DNA of 64,000 nucleotides from Olavius algarvensis Delta 4 endosymbiont (GCA_905176665.1 CAJINA010000075.1:27324-91323), one strand, 5' to 3'. Positions 34,122-42,804 are shown, numbered from the stretch's first letter. Made by a program: numbers and translations. The notes: generated from the sequence alone by a model not told the origin.

Positions 34122-34595
34122 CTAATTCAGTTCCTGCAATTTGGCCAGAACTGCGTCGGCGTGGCCTTTTACATTCACGTTCGGCCAGACGTGCTACACC
34201 AGGCCCTGCGGGTCGATGAGCAGGGTTGATCGAACCACGCCCATGTATTCGCGGCCGGCCATTTTTTTGAGCTGCCAGGCGCCGTAGGCTTCCAGCATGG
34301 CGTGCTCCGGGTCGCTGAGCAGCAGGATGGCCAGGTCGTGTTTTTCAATGAACCGGGCATGGCTCTGGATCGAATCCGGGCTGACGCCGATAATCACCGC
34401 GTTTTCTTTTGCAAATGTTGATTTCAATCCCGTGAAATCTTTGGCTTCACTGGTTCAGCCGGGGGTGTCGTCTTTGGGATAGAAAAAAAGCGCTAGCCAC
34501 TTACCCTTGAAATCCGCCAGCTCAAAAGTCTCACCGGCCTGATTCTCCAATTTAAATTCCGGGGCTTTCTCTCCTATTGCAGGCATGTTTTTCAT
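34122..34595 (-). CDS. bcp: Selenocysteine Bcp-type peroxiredoxin (with an internal TAG)
   Basis: Reading through gives 157 residues from [14 protein letters not shown] at 34595 (AGGAGAGCG before it), normal Bcp length. [11 protein letters not shown]47-TSEAKDF has Sec at the peroxidatic cysteine; the frame is continuous before and after the TGA at 34455-34457. An SECIS-like hairpin follows. A TAG at 34194-34196 (codon 134) then interrupts [27 protein letters not shown]; the sequence after it is clearly homologous, so the TAG is either read through (pyrrolysine or suppression), a mutation, or an error. No resolving cysteine is seen. It lies downstream of arsS on the same strand. Confidence 0.8.
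34420..34439 (-). promoter_or_regulatory. SECIS stem-loop of bcp
   Basis: Message bases 19-38 after the UGA form GAUUUCA-CGGGAU-UGAAAUC, a perfect seven-pair stem with a six-base CGGG loop, nearly the loop found in the rhodanese gene. Confidence 0.7.
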
Positions 34596-34616
34596 ATTCG
34601 CTCTCCTTTTAATACC

Positions 34617-34750
34617 GTAGAGGCTGTCCCAGTAAAGAATTTTGGTCCAAGGTCAAGGCGGCCGCGCGGTTTAACCCGGAGGAATACTGACGAGTATTTC
34701 GAGGATTGAAACTAAGCGTCCAACGCCGAGATTGGGCCAAAAGGCTCTGC
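34617..34750. repeat. Dispersed hairpin element, copy d
   Basis: GTAGAGGCTGTCCCAGTAAAG arm, then TTTTGGTCCAAGGTCAAGGC ... CCGGAGGAATACTGACGAG ... ATTTCGAGGATTGAAAC ... GAGATTGGGCCAAAAGGCTCTGCC. It is one of a tandem pair, 145 bases from copy e, and nearly identical to it. It lies upstream of bcp. Confidence 0.85.
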
Positions 34751-34761
34751 CAAGTATTATC

Positions 34762-34912
34762 GTAGAGTCTGTCCCAGTAGAGAATTTTGGTCCAAGGTCA
34801 AGGCGGCCGCGCGGTTTAACCCGGAGGAATACTGACGAGTATTTCGAGGATTGAAACCAAGCGTCCAACGCCGAGATTGGGCCAAAAGGCTCTGCTGGGG
34901 CAGACTCTTAGT
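34762..34912. repeat. Dispersed hairpin element, copy e
   Basis: Left arm GTAGAGTCTGTCCCAGTAGAG and right arm CTCTGCTGGGGCAGACTCT pair with two G-U compatible changes. Inner AATACTGACGAGTATT is a second inverted repeat. Its right end is eight bases from the arsS stop. Confidence 0.85.
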
Positions 34913-34925
34913 CTGAGACTCAGAC
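34911..34925 (-). promoter_or_regulatory. SECIS-like stem-loop of arsS
   Basis: Message bases 19-33 after the UGA form GUCUGA-GUC-UCAGAC, six pairs and a three-base loop. The hairpin itself contains the true UGA stop, because Sec lies only seven codons from the end. Confidence 0.5.
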
Positions 34926-35891
34926 GTCTATGGCCCCCCCTCACGTAAACCCCGCGCCGGCTGTACAGGTGTAACAGTAATCCGCAACCGAAATGGCGCT
35001 GTCCACGGCCGGCGGCCCGGCCAGTTCAGACACATGCATCTTCTTGCCGCCCAGCGGCAGGTTGGCGGCCAGGTTGAAATCGCAGTCGTAAAGGTACCCG
35101 TCCCAGGAAACAGACACCTGACTGCGGCACATCAGCCCTTCAACGGCACAGGGATTGAAATTGCCGGCCAGTTTGCCGATATAGCCTTCCAGGTTGCCGG
35201 AGCGTTCCAGCCAGTCGCGAAAACGCCCCAGGGGCACGTTGGCGAACGCGAACAGGTTGTTGAAGACAATGCCATACTTGTCCCGCAAAATATGGCGGAA
35301 CCGTTTCTGGGTATGTTCCTGGCCCTGGGGCAGGAAGGCCCCGGAAGGATTGGACACCAGGTCAAGTTCCAGCCCGGAGCCCTCCTGGCCGTACCCGCGC
35401 TGGTTGAGTTCCTGCAGGACGGCCACGCTTTTTTCGAAAATGCCTTTGCCGCGCTGGTTGTCTGTCTGCGCGGCATTGATCGGAGGAAAGGAAGCGGTTA
35501 TCACCACCTTATTGCCCGCCAAAATGTCCAATAAATCAGGCTGGGCCCGGTCGTGCAGGGCGGAAAGATTGGAGCGGAAAATGAGCCGGGGGGTCAGGGC
35601 GGCGAGCCGCTGTACGAAGGCCGCGATGCCGGGTACGAGTTCCGGGGCTCCTCCCGTGATATCGATCAACTTGAAACCGGAGCGCTCGGCGAACGCCGCC
35701 ACGGCATCCATGGTCTCCGGGCTCATGGCTTCCGTGCGTGCCGGCCCCGCGTCCAGGTGGCAGTGTTTACAGGCCTGGTTGCACACCAGCCCCACGTTCA
35801 CCTGCAGGGCGTTGGTCTCCACCCGCCGGAGTTTTATGCCGTGCTTTACGAGCGCGGCACTAAAGGGTATGTTCATTGGGTCAGTGCTCAT
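34920..35891 (-). CDS. arsS: Arsenosugar biosynthesis radical SAM selenoprotein ArsS
   Basis: Protein of 323 residues when the TGA at 34941-34943 is read as Sec (codon 317). Radical SAM motif C37-x3-C41-x2-C44 (VCNQACKHCHLDAGP), then GGAPELVPGI. The Cys-rich C-terminal domain has LMCRSQVSVSWDGYLYDCDFN and ends DYCYTCTAGAGFT-U-GGAIDV before a TGA at 34920-34922. Family members end CTAGAGSSCGGA, so the Sec replaces a conserved cysteine; both Cys and Sec forms are known in this family (TIGR04167). It follows the partner carboxymuconolactone decarboxylase-like gene after 43 bases. Confidence 0.9.
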
Positions 35892-35934
35892 TTTTTACGG
35901 ATGGTTTTAACCCTTTTATATACCGATTATGCGT

Positions 35935-36267
35935 TTACATTGAAAGCTTTTCTGCAACATTTCTCATCTGTACACCATGTACCAAAGATGCGCCGCCCCG
36001 GATGGCGTTGACGACGTGCACGGCCTCGGTCATCTCGGACAGATTGGAGCCTTTTTCCAGGCAGCTCTGGGTGTAGGCGTCTATACAGTAAGGGCACTGG
36101 ACCGCGTGCGCCACGGCCAGGCCGATCAAGGCTTTTTCACGTTCGGTCAGATCGCCTTCGGCAAATACCGCACCATAATACTCAAAGAATTTTTTAGCCA
36201 GTTCCGGGGCGTCCTTGCCGATTTCCTCAAACTTTGCCAGGTCAGCCGGGTTGTAGTACGTCTCCAT
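35935..36267 (-). CDS. Arsenosugar biosynthesis-associated carboxymuconolactone decarboxylase-like protein
   Basis: Protein of 110 residues, AhpD-like fold, with the CxxC active site HAVQCPYCIDAYTQ (C58, C61) and EAVHVVNAIRGGA behind it. Members of this subgroup pair with arsS and are annotated as peroxidase-like. It is first in the minus-strand pair, ribosome site GGGAGGAGATA before the ATG. Other relatives have Sec at this site; this one has plain cysteine. Confidence 0.88.
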   Translation of the reverse strand: METYYNPADLAKFEEIGKDAPELAKKFFEYYGAVFAEGDLTEREKALIGLAVAHAVQCPYCIDAYTQSCLEKGSNLSEMTEAVHVVNAIRGGASLVHGVQMRNVAEKLSM

Positions 36268-36399
36268 TATCTCCTCCCTTGAATGTAACGATAGATTGAA
36301 TCGGATATCCAGTGCAACCGACGCTCGAATTCGAAATCAAGATCGAAATGAATCTTATCCTACGAATTTTCGATTCCGATCCCGATTCGATAGAATTGA
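36268..36399. repeat. Spacer with reiterated CGAATTCGAAATC/GATTCGG words
   Basis: Short GAATTCGAAATCAAGATCGA and TTCGATTCCGATCCCGATTC words face each other and could fold as a loose hairpin. No gene. It separates two minus-strand genes. Confidence 0.35.
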
Positions 36400-38541
36400 C
36401 TAGCGACGCATAAACTTGTGATACTTCTCAACCCACCCCAGCAACCTTTCCGGGGCGTGCGCCTTTTTCCAGGCGCCGGCCGCATATTTATTGGCCTCGG
36501 CCAGGGTGGGATAGATGTGAATTGTTCCCAAAATCTTATTCAAGCCCAGGTTGTGTTTCATGGCCAGCACATACTCGGCAATCAGGTCGCCGGCATGGGC
36601 CCCCACGATCGTGACGCCCAGGATTTTATCGGTTCCCGGCTTGGTCAGGACCCTGACCAGACCGTGGTCTTCGCTGTCGGCAATGGCCCGGTCCAGATCG
36701 TCGATGCCGTAGTCGGTCACCTCGTAGGGGATGTTCTGTTCGGCGGCCTCCAACTTGTTCAGGCCGACCCGGGCGACTTCCGGATCGGTAAAGGTCGTCC
36801 AGGGGATGACCCGGTAGTCCACGTGGAATTTTTTAAATCTTCCGAACAGCGCATTGACGGCCGCATACCAGGATTGGTGGGCCGCCGTGTGAGTGAACTG
36901 GTAGGGGCCGGCTACATCGCCGCTGCAGTAGATATTGGGGTAGTTGGTCTGCAGCAGCCCGTTGGTCTCGATGGTGCCGTTGGGCCGCAGGGTGGCCCCG
37001 AGTTCCTCCAGTCCGAAACCGCGGGCGTTGGCCGCCCGTCCCACCGCTACCAGGATCTCGTCGAATTCAACCTCGACGTTGCCATCCGCATGCTCACATA
37101 CCAGCACCTTGCGTCCGTCTGCCACGCGGACTTCACTGGCCTTGTGCCCGGTAAGGACGGTGACGCCTTCGGCCTCGAGTTTTTTCGTCACCAGGGTCGC
37201 CACATCCTCATCTTCTCGGAGCAGGATGCGCGGCATCATTTCAACCTGGATAACCTGTGAGCCGAGGCGGGCAAAGGCCTGGGTCAGCTCGGACCCGATG
37301 GGCCCCCCGCCCAGGACGACCAGCCGCCGGGGCTGTTGACGCAGCGCCCAAACGTTGTCCGATGTGAGATGGCGCACCTGGTCCAGTCCCGGGATGGGCG
37401 GCACAAAGGGCCGGGCGCCGGTAGCCACGATGATATTACGGGTGGTCAGCGTGCGTCCATTCACCACTACCGTGAACGGTGATGTCACCCGCGCCTCGCC
37501 CTGGATCACTTCCACCCCCAGGCCGGTGTACCGCTCAACGCTGTCGTGGGGTTCCACCTTTGCAACGACGTGCTGGACTCTTTCCATGACATCCGCGAAA
37601 TCGAAATCGACCGATCCGGATTTGAATCCGAATTCATCCGCCCGGCGGGCATAAGACAGCATTTTGGCCGAACGGATCAGCGCCTTGCTCGGCACGCAGC
37701 CGGTGTTCAGGCAGTCCCCGCCCATCTTATGCTGTTCGATGAGGGCCACCTTGGCCTTGACCGCCGCCCCGATGTAGGATGCCACCAACCCGGCACTGCC
37801 GCCGCCAATCACCACCAGGTTGTAGTCGAACTGTCGGGGGCGGGCATAGCCGGCATATACCTTGCGGGCCTTTAAAAAGTCCACGATTTTACGGGCGATG
37901 AAAGGAAAGATCCCCAGCAGGGCAAAAGAGAAGATAATGGCCGGGGACAGAATCCCGGAGGCGGATTCCAGTTTGCCCAGCTGCGTGCCGGCATTGAGGT
38001 AGACGATGGTGCCCGGGAGCATGCCGATCTGGCTGACGAGGAAGAACGAAGCCGTTTTTATAGGTGTCAACCCCATCACAACGTTGATCATGAAAAAGGG
38101 GAACGCCGGAACCAGCCGCAGGGTAAAAAGGTAGAAGTTGCCGTCTTTCTTAATGCCCCGGTTGATAGCGGCCAGCTTGTCACCGAACTTCTGCTGGATG
38201 GCGTCCCGGAAAAGAAAGCGGGACAGTAAAAAGGCCAAGGTCGCGCCGATCGTGCTGGCAAAGGAGACCATGATGGTACCGGCCAATAAGCCGAAAAGGG
38301 CGCCGCCGGCCAGGGTCATAACCGCCGCTCCGGGCAGGGACATGGCTGTTACCAGAATATAGATGACCATGTAGCCGGCTATTGTCGCGGCCGCATGGTT
38401 CCGGCAGAAGACCTCGAAATCTTGTTGGCTGGTCTTGATAGATTCCAGGGTCAGAAAGCGCTGTAGATCGAAAACAAAGAAAAGCGCCACCACCAGGGCA
38501 ATGATCGTCAGCAGGAGTATTTTGGTTTGCGTCTTTTTCAT
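36400..38541 (-). CDS. DedA/VTT membrane domain fused to a mercuric-reductase-like flavoprotein
   Basis: Protein of 713 residues from the ATG at 38541. Residues 1-230 are a VTT/TVP38-type membrane domain: about six helices, AMSLPGAAVMTLAGGALFG and FTLRLVPAFPFFMINVVMGL. Residues about 240-713 are a class I pyridine nucleotide-disulfide reductase with GGGSAGLVASYIGA (FAD), GGDCLNTGCVPSKAL (redox disulfide), GGGPIGSELTQAF (NAD) and the C-terminal GTIHIYPTLAEANKYA. The family is close to mercuric reductase and dihydrolipoamide dehydrogenase but no mer genes occur nearby. Such fusions occur in various bacteria; substrate unknown. The upstream ATG at 38658 gives no extra conserved residues. Confidence 0.9.
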   Translation of the reverse strand: MKKTQTKILLLTIIALVVALFFVFDLQRFLTLESIKTSQQDFEVFCRNHAAATIAGYMVIYILVTAMSLPGAAVMTLAGGALFGLLAGTIMVSFASTIGATLAFLLSRFLFRDAIQQKFGDKLAAINRGIKKDGNFYLFTLRLVPAFPFFMINVVMGLTPIKTASFFLVSQIGMLPGTIVYLNAGTQLGKLESASGILSPAIIFSFALLGIFPFIARKIVDFLKARKVYAGYARPRQFDYNLVVIGGGSAGLVASYIGAAVKAKVALIEQHKMGGDCLNTGCVPSKALIRSAKMLSYARRADEFGFKSGSVDFDFADVMERVQHVVAKVEPHDSVERYTGLGVEVIQGEARVTSPFTVVVNGRTLTTRNIIVATGARPFVPPIPGLDQVRHLTSDNVWALRQQPRRLVVLGGGPIGSELTQAFARLGSQVIQVEMMPRILLREDEDVATLVTKKLEAEGVTVLTGHKASEVRVADGRKVLVCEHADGNVEVEFDEILVAVGRAANARGFGLEELGATLRPNGTIETNGLLQTNYPNIYCSGDVAGPYQFTHTAAHQSWYAAVNALFGRFKKFHVDYRVIPWTTFTDPEVARVGLNKLEAAEQNIPYEVTDYGIDDLDRAIADSEDHGLVRVLTKPGTDKILGVTIVGAHAGDLIAEYVLAMKHNLGLNKILGTIHIYPTLAEANKYAAGAWKKAHAPERLLGWVEKYHKFMRR

Positions 38542-38602
38542 TTGCACCTGTGCCTGTTCGACGAAAGTACACTTTCCAGTCTTTAGTCGCGGCCGGGCTG
38601 AT

Positions 38603-39085
38603 TTACTGACAGGATTTTTTAATGGTTCGTTTCGCGAGGCGGTCTTTACGGCGGGCAATGGCCTCGCAATTGCGTCTTTTCTCTTCAGCGGCCGCCGGGA
38701 TGATTCCGGGGACCTGGCGCGGGCGGTTGTTTTCGTCCAGGGCCACGAAGGTCAGGTAGGCCGAGGCGGTGTGTTTCACTGTGCCGGTTACCGGGTCTTC
38801 AGTTTCCACGCGGGTACCGATTTCCATGGAGGTTTCCCCGGTCAGGTTGATCGATGCCTTGACGGTCAGCAGGTTGCCGATAAAGGCCGGGTTGTGGAAA
38901 TCGAGCCGATCGATGGAAGCGGTCACGGCCGGGCCGCCGGAATGCCGCACGGCTACCACGCCGGCGGCGTCATCTATATGTTTCATCACCACCCCGCCAT
39001 GCACGATCCCCGCCGGATTGGCATCCGGCGGGAGCATCATGTGCGACATGATCACGCTGGTCGAAGCAACAGTTTTCGGTTCCAT
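38603..39085 (-). CDS. Acyl-CoA thioesterase (hotdog fold)
   Basis: Protein of 160 residues. MLPPDANPAGIVHGGVVMKHIDDAAGVVA carries the conserved GxxHGG turn and the aspartate of the YciA/BACH-type thioesterases, and ASAYLTFVALDENNRP follows. It hydrolyses acyl-CoA; chain length unknown. It overlaps the AhpF-like gene by one base (TGATG), so the two are cotranslated. Confidence 0.88.
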   Translation of the reverse strand: MEPKTVASTSVIMSHMMLPPDANPAGIVHGGVVMKHIDDAAGVVAVRHSGGPAVTASIDRLDFHNPAFIGNLLTVKASINLTGETSMEIGTRVETEDPVTGTVKHTASAYLTFVALDENNRPRQVPGIIPAAAEEKRRNCEAIARRKDRLAKRTIKKSCQ

Positions 39086-40689
39086 CAGTTCTTCCAGTAG
39101 GGGTTTATGATGTCTTCGAATATGGTCATCGCAGCTTCCGACCCCTGGCCGGTCGCGGTAACAATCTGTTTGTAGCCACCGGCCACGTCTCCCGCGACAT
39201 AAATACCGGGGATCTCGGTCCGGAAATTGTCGTGTTTGATATAGCCATCTTCGGTAAGCTCCAGTCCGAGCTTACCCGCCAGTCCGGTGGCCGGCTCGTA
39301 CCCGATGGCCATGAAAACGCCGTTGACCGCGATCTCGGTTGTCTGGCCGGAAGCCACATCCTCGAGGACCGCCTTTTCAACGATGCCGTTGCCTTCAATG
39401 CTGACAACCCGGTGGTTGAACATAATGTCGATATCGTTTTCAGGCAGTTTGTCGGCCAGGAATTTCTGGGCCTTCAACTGGTCCCGGCGATGGACGATGG
39501 TGACGTCCACGCCCATGTTTTTCAAGTGCAGGGCTTCGGTGACCGCACTGTTGCCGCCGCCGACCATCAGGACCTTGCGGTCTTTGAAAAGCGGTCCGTC
39601 ACAGGTGGCGCAGTAGCTGACGCCGCGCCCGGAATAGCGGTTTTCGCCGGGAACACCCAGGAGACGGTGGCTGGCCCCGGTGGTGAGCAGAACGGAGTTT
39701 GTATAAAATTTGCGGCGGCTGGTCTGCACCAGGGTCGGTTCGCCCGGTTGGATATCGATCACCTCTTCACCGGGGAAAATGTTCACGTATTCCAGGGCAT
39801 GGGTCACCATGATGTCCACCAGGGTCTTCCCGCCCACCTGTTTCATACCCGGGTAGTTTTCTACCAAGGGGGTCAGGGCCACCTGGCCACCCAGCACCCC
39901 CTTTTCAAGAACGACGGTGTCAAGACCGCTGCGGGAGGCATAGATCCCGGCGCTGAGGCCGGCCGGGCCACCGCCCACGATGACCAGGTCGGTGGTGACC
40001 TCTTCAGCGTCGGTTTCCGGGATGAAGACCGTCTGCTGTTCCATCTTGTCAAGCGACGCCATGAACAGCTCTTCCGTCTGGGCCCCCATGGCGATCAGGA
40101 TATCATCAGCAAACGCCTGGGGGACCGAGTGGGCGGAATACTGATCGGCCAGGTCCGGATTGGCCTGGATGTCAATGATTTCCAGGGAGATCAGGTCCGG
40201 TTTGCCCACCGCAGCCTTGAGCGCATTGAGGGCCTGCTGCGGGCAGTAAGGGCAGGAAGGGCTTACAAAAACCTTGACGTTGCGGGGGGCCTCTATTCGT
40301 TCAAGGACGCCTGCAGCCTGTTCGTTCAGGCCGGATTTTTGGGTGCCGATCCGCATGAGGGCTTCAAGAAAGATCTTGGCCTCTTCGCCCATGGGGGCGC
40401 CCAGCCAGCGGATATTGTAATTGTCGGGGTCGAATACAATGGCGGGTGAGTGCGCCACGCCCAGTTTGCCGGCCACTTCATGGTCCAGATCAAACTCGCG
40501 GAGTTTGACCCGGTCCGTCAATTGCCGGAAAAACCGAATGCCCTGGCGAGCCGCCTCGCTGAAAACATCGTTGACGCCCGGTTTGGTGAAAAGGTAGATC
40601 GGGATTTCCCGTTCGATCTGCGATAGCATATGCTCCAGCTCGAGCTGGATTTTTCTGATTTCTTCTTCTTGGGCTAATTCCATCTTCAC
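39085..40689 (-). CDS. Thioredoxin-reductase-like flavoprotein with N-terminal glutaredoxin-like domains (AhpF type)
   Basis: Protein of 534 residues. The N-terminal region (1-215) is the tandem thioredoxin fold seen in AhpF and PDO, with CPYC (C146, C149) in SPSCPYCPQQALNALK. The C-terminal thioredoxin-reductase part has GGGPAGLSAGIYASRSG, the redox pair SYCATCDGP (C360, C363) and VAGDVAGGYKQIVTATGQG. It reduces a peroxiredoxin or other thiol partner with NAD(P)H. No ahpC is adjacent; the Sec-Bcp at 34.1 kb is the nearest peroxiredoxin in the window. Confidence 0.92.
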   Translation of the reverse strand: MKMELAQEEEIRKIQLELEHMLSQIEREIPIYLFTKPGVNDVFSEAARQGIRFFRQLTDRVKLREFDLDHEVAGKLGVAHSPAIVFDPDNYNIRWLGAPMGEEAKIFLEALMRIGTQKSGLNEQAAGVLERIEAPRNVKVFVSPSCPYCPQQALNALKAAVGKPDLISLEIIDIQANPDLADQYSAHSVPQAFADDILIAMGAQTEELFMASLDKMEQQTVFIPETDAEEVTTDLVIVGGGPAGLSAGIYASRSGLDTVVLEKGVLGGQVALTPLVENYPGMKQVGGKTLVDIMVTHALEYVNIFPGEEVIDIQPGEPTLVQTSRRKFYTNSVLLTTGASHRLLGVPGENRYSGRGVSYCATCDGPLFKDRKVLMVGGGNSAVTEALHLKNMGVDVTIVHRRDQLKAQKFLADKLPENDIDIMFNHRVVSIEGNGIVEKAVLEDVASGQTTEIAVNGVFMAIGYEPATGLAGKLGLELTEDGYIKHDNFRTEIPGIYVAGDVAGGYKQIVTATGQGSEAAMTIFEDIINPYWKN

Positions 40690-40846
40690 ATCTCCTGTTT
40701 GTATCTATCTTCAAATGGCGGTCTGCGTTCTCAAGCAGGCGGACGCCGATTTATTTGTCTGGCGTAGTATAGGGCCTGCGGCGAGGATGTCAAAAGAGAA
40801 CCGGTCTAGCTTCAAGCAAGAAGATGCCGTTAAGATCGGAATCTCC

Positions 40847-42028
40847 CTACCGGTCGTCAACCGGTACAAAGGCACATTCATCCGGTCCACAGTAATCTCC
40901 GACATAGTCTGATTCCGGTCGGTAGAGGGCCGGTTTAGCAGCCGCGCCCCCGAACTGCTCCTCAATGACATGGGCCGACCATCCCGATATGCGCGAGATG
41001 GCGAAAATCGGGGTAAACAGATCAGACGCGATTCCCATGTAGTGATATAGGGAGGCGCTGTAAAAATCGACATTCACGTAAATCTCCCGACCTTTTTTCT
41101 CTTTAAAGGCCGCCTTGCCTACCAGTTCTAGTTTCTTGGACAGGTCGTACCAGCTCGTGTCCCCGGCGCGTTCGCCCAGTGTTTGCGACATGGGCGCCAG
41201 GATGTGAGCTCGCGGGTCATCAGTCTGGTAGACGGCGTGCCCAAGGCCCATGATGACCCCGCCGGTGTCCAGGATATTCTGTACGTAGGCTTCTACCTTG
41301 TCCACCGAACCGATGTCTTTGAGCATGTTCATGACCCGGGTATTGGCCCCACCGTGCAGTGCGCCGGACAGGGAACCCACGGCCGCCGCGATCGAAGCGT
41401 ACATATGCGCCTTGGTGGACGCCACCTCGCGGGCGGCGAAGGTCGAGGCATTGAACGAGTGTTCCGCATGCAAGACCAGAGCAGCGTCGAAAAAGCCGGC
41501 CAGATCGTCTTCCGGGGCCTCACCATTGAGCATGTAGAAAAAATTTGCGGCGTGGCCCAGGGACGGGTCGGGATCGACAGGGGCCTTACCGTTGCGGATG
41601 CGGTCCCAGGCTGCCACGATGGTGGCGAATTTAGCAATCAGCTTGACGGCAATTTTAAGGGCCGTTTCCTGGTTGTGTTCATTCACGCCCGGGTCATGAT
41701 GCGCCAGCATGGGCACTATGGCCTGGAGCACATCCATGGGTAGCGCGTCTTTGGGAAAAGCCGCCATGGCGGCAAAAATATTCTGGGGCAGTTCTCGATT
41801 TTTGGCCAGTTCCTCGGAAAATGCGTTCAGTTCCGCCTGGTCCGGTAATTTTTCGTAGAGCAGGAGAAAGGCGACCTCTTCAAAGGTTGCTTTGCCGGCC
41901 AGGTCCTTGGCGAGGCAGCCCCGGTAGACCAACTTTCCAATTTTGCCGTCCACGTCACTAATTTTGGTGCTGGCAATAGTCACGCCCCTTAAACCCGTAT
42001 TCTGGATTATTTCACATGCTTCTTCCAT
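40847..42028 (-). CDS. gltA: Citrate synthase
   Basis: Protein of 393 residues. Citrate synthase family: YRGCLAKDLAGKATFEEVAFLLLYEKLP, the GALHGGANTRVMNML loop and the catalytic GLGHAVYQTDDPRA, a variant of the usual GYGHRVYK. It ends VPVDDR at a TAG. It condenses acetyl-CoA and oxaloacetate and fits an oxidative TCA role next to the 2-oxoglutarate dehydrogenase genes; a 2-methylcitrate synthase cannot be excluded from sequence. Confidence 0.9.
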   Translation of the reverse strand: MEEACEIIQNTGLRGVTIASTKISDVDGKIGKLVYRGCLAKDLAGKATFEEVAFLLLYEKLPDQAELNAFSEELAKNRELPQNIFAAMAAFPKDALPMDVLQAIVPMLAHHDPGVNEHNQETALKIAVKLIAKFATIVAAWDRIRNGKAPVDPDPSLGHAANFFYMLNGEAPEDDLAGFFDAALVLHAEHSFNASTFAAREVASTKAHMYASIAAAVGSLSGALHGGANTRVMNMLKDIGSVDKVEAYVQNILDTGGVIMGLGHAVYQTDDPRAHILAPMSQTLGERAGDTSWYDLSKKLELVGKAAFKEKKGREIYVNVDFYSASLYHYMGIASDLFTPIFAISRISGWSAHVIEEQFGGAAAKPALYRPESDYVGDYCGPDECAFVPVDDR

Positions 42029-42393
42029 GGTTCACCTCGATTTAATTATGGGTTCACCCGCTGACGGCAAAGACCTGGGCTGCCCAAAGGCAAAGTACGG
42101 CAGCGGTTTCAATAAATGCTGGACGCTGGATGAGCTCTCCGTAATCACATTTCAAATTCCGTGCCATTCTATGCGTTGGTCGTTGGTAGGTCCTGTTCCT
42201 TACATCGCAATATAACTATCAGTATATATTGATAAATGTGAAACCTCAAAATCGTAGACAGGTAACCATGTACAAGAGACGGCTTTGTCTCAGCGACTGT
42301 TGATACAAAAGTGTATCGCAATACAGGCTGATAATATGAAACAGGTTTCGATGGGGCGTGAATGCGGGCAGGGCGGGATCGCGGAATCGACCC
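42029..42393. promoter_or_regulatory. Citrate synthase upstream region with Fur-like and other dyads
   Basis: TATCA-N8-TGATA (42217-42234) resembles a Fur/PerR box. GATACA-AAAG-TGTATC (42302-42317) is a perfect inverted repeat. Both lie in an AT-rich gap downstream of the Fur-family gene and upstream of citrate synthase. Which gene they control is not shown by sequence. Confidence 0.35.
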
Positions 42394-42804
42394 TTAGGAT
42401 GCTTTTTCCTGTTCGCGGGAGCAGGCCGGGCACAGTCCGGTGAATTCGAGATTATGCCCGATGATTTCAAACACGGTTGTATGATACAGCTCATCCTCCA
42501 ACTGGGCCAAGGGTGCAATCGGCGCATCGGCGACGGTGTCGCAGCCAACACAGCGGATATGGTAATGCCGATGGGGGTGCCCATCATATCTTTTCAGCGA
42601 TCCGCTCAATTCCAGTTTTTGGATTTCACCCAGTTCAGAGAGGATTTCAAGGTTGCGGTAAACCGTACCCAGACTGATGCGGGGCAGCCGTTTGCGAACC
42701 AGCTGGTAGAGTTCATCGGCACTGGGGTGCATTCGAGAATTCCTTAATTCTTCAAGAATTACGAACCTTTGCCGAGTCATCCGCATATTTTTCTGTACTT
42801 CCAA
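42394..42804 (-). CDS. Fur-family transcriptional regulator (PerR-like)
   Basis: Protein of 136 residues. Winged helix with ISLGTVYRNLEILSELGEI, metal-binding HPHRHYHIRC and two CxxC zinc knuckles (CVGC, CPAC). The ATG at 42804 gives the usual N-terminal arm; residue 7 is an alternative. In sulfate reducers Fur-family members of this form include PerR, which controls rubrerythrin and related genes, but the ligand here is not readable. A TTGACA -35 lies in the 140 bases upstream. Confidence 0.88.
   Translation of the reverse strand: MEVQKNMRMTRQRFVILEELRNSRMHPSADELYQLVRKRLPRISLGTVYRNLEILSELGEIQKLELSGSLKRYDGHPHRHYHIRCVGCDTVADAPIAPLAQLEDELYHTTVFEIIGHNLEFTGLCPACSREQEKAS

Noticed and set aside
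33889..34125. 78-codon ORF in the GC-rich intergenic element
   Set aside because: No ribosome site, composition and product look like a dispersed repeat.
35935..36267. Selenocysteine in the AhpD-like partner of ArsS
   Set aside because: The active site is plain CPYC.
39232..40449. 405-codon plus-strand frame across the AhpF-like gene
   Set aside because: Antisense shadow of a clear flavoprotein gene.
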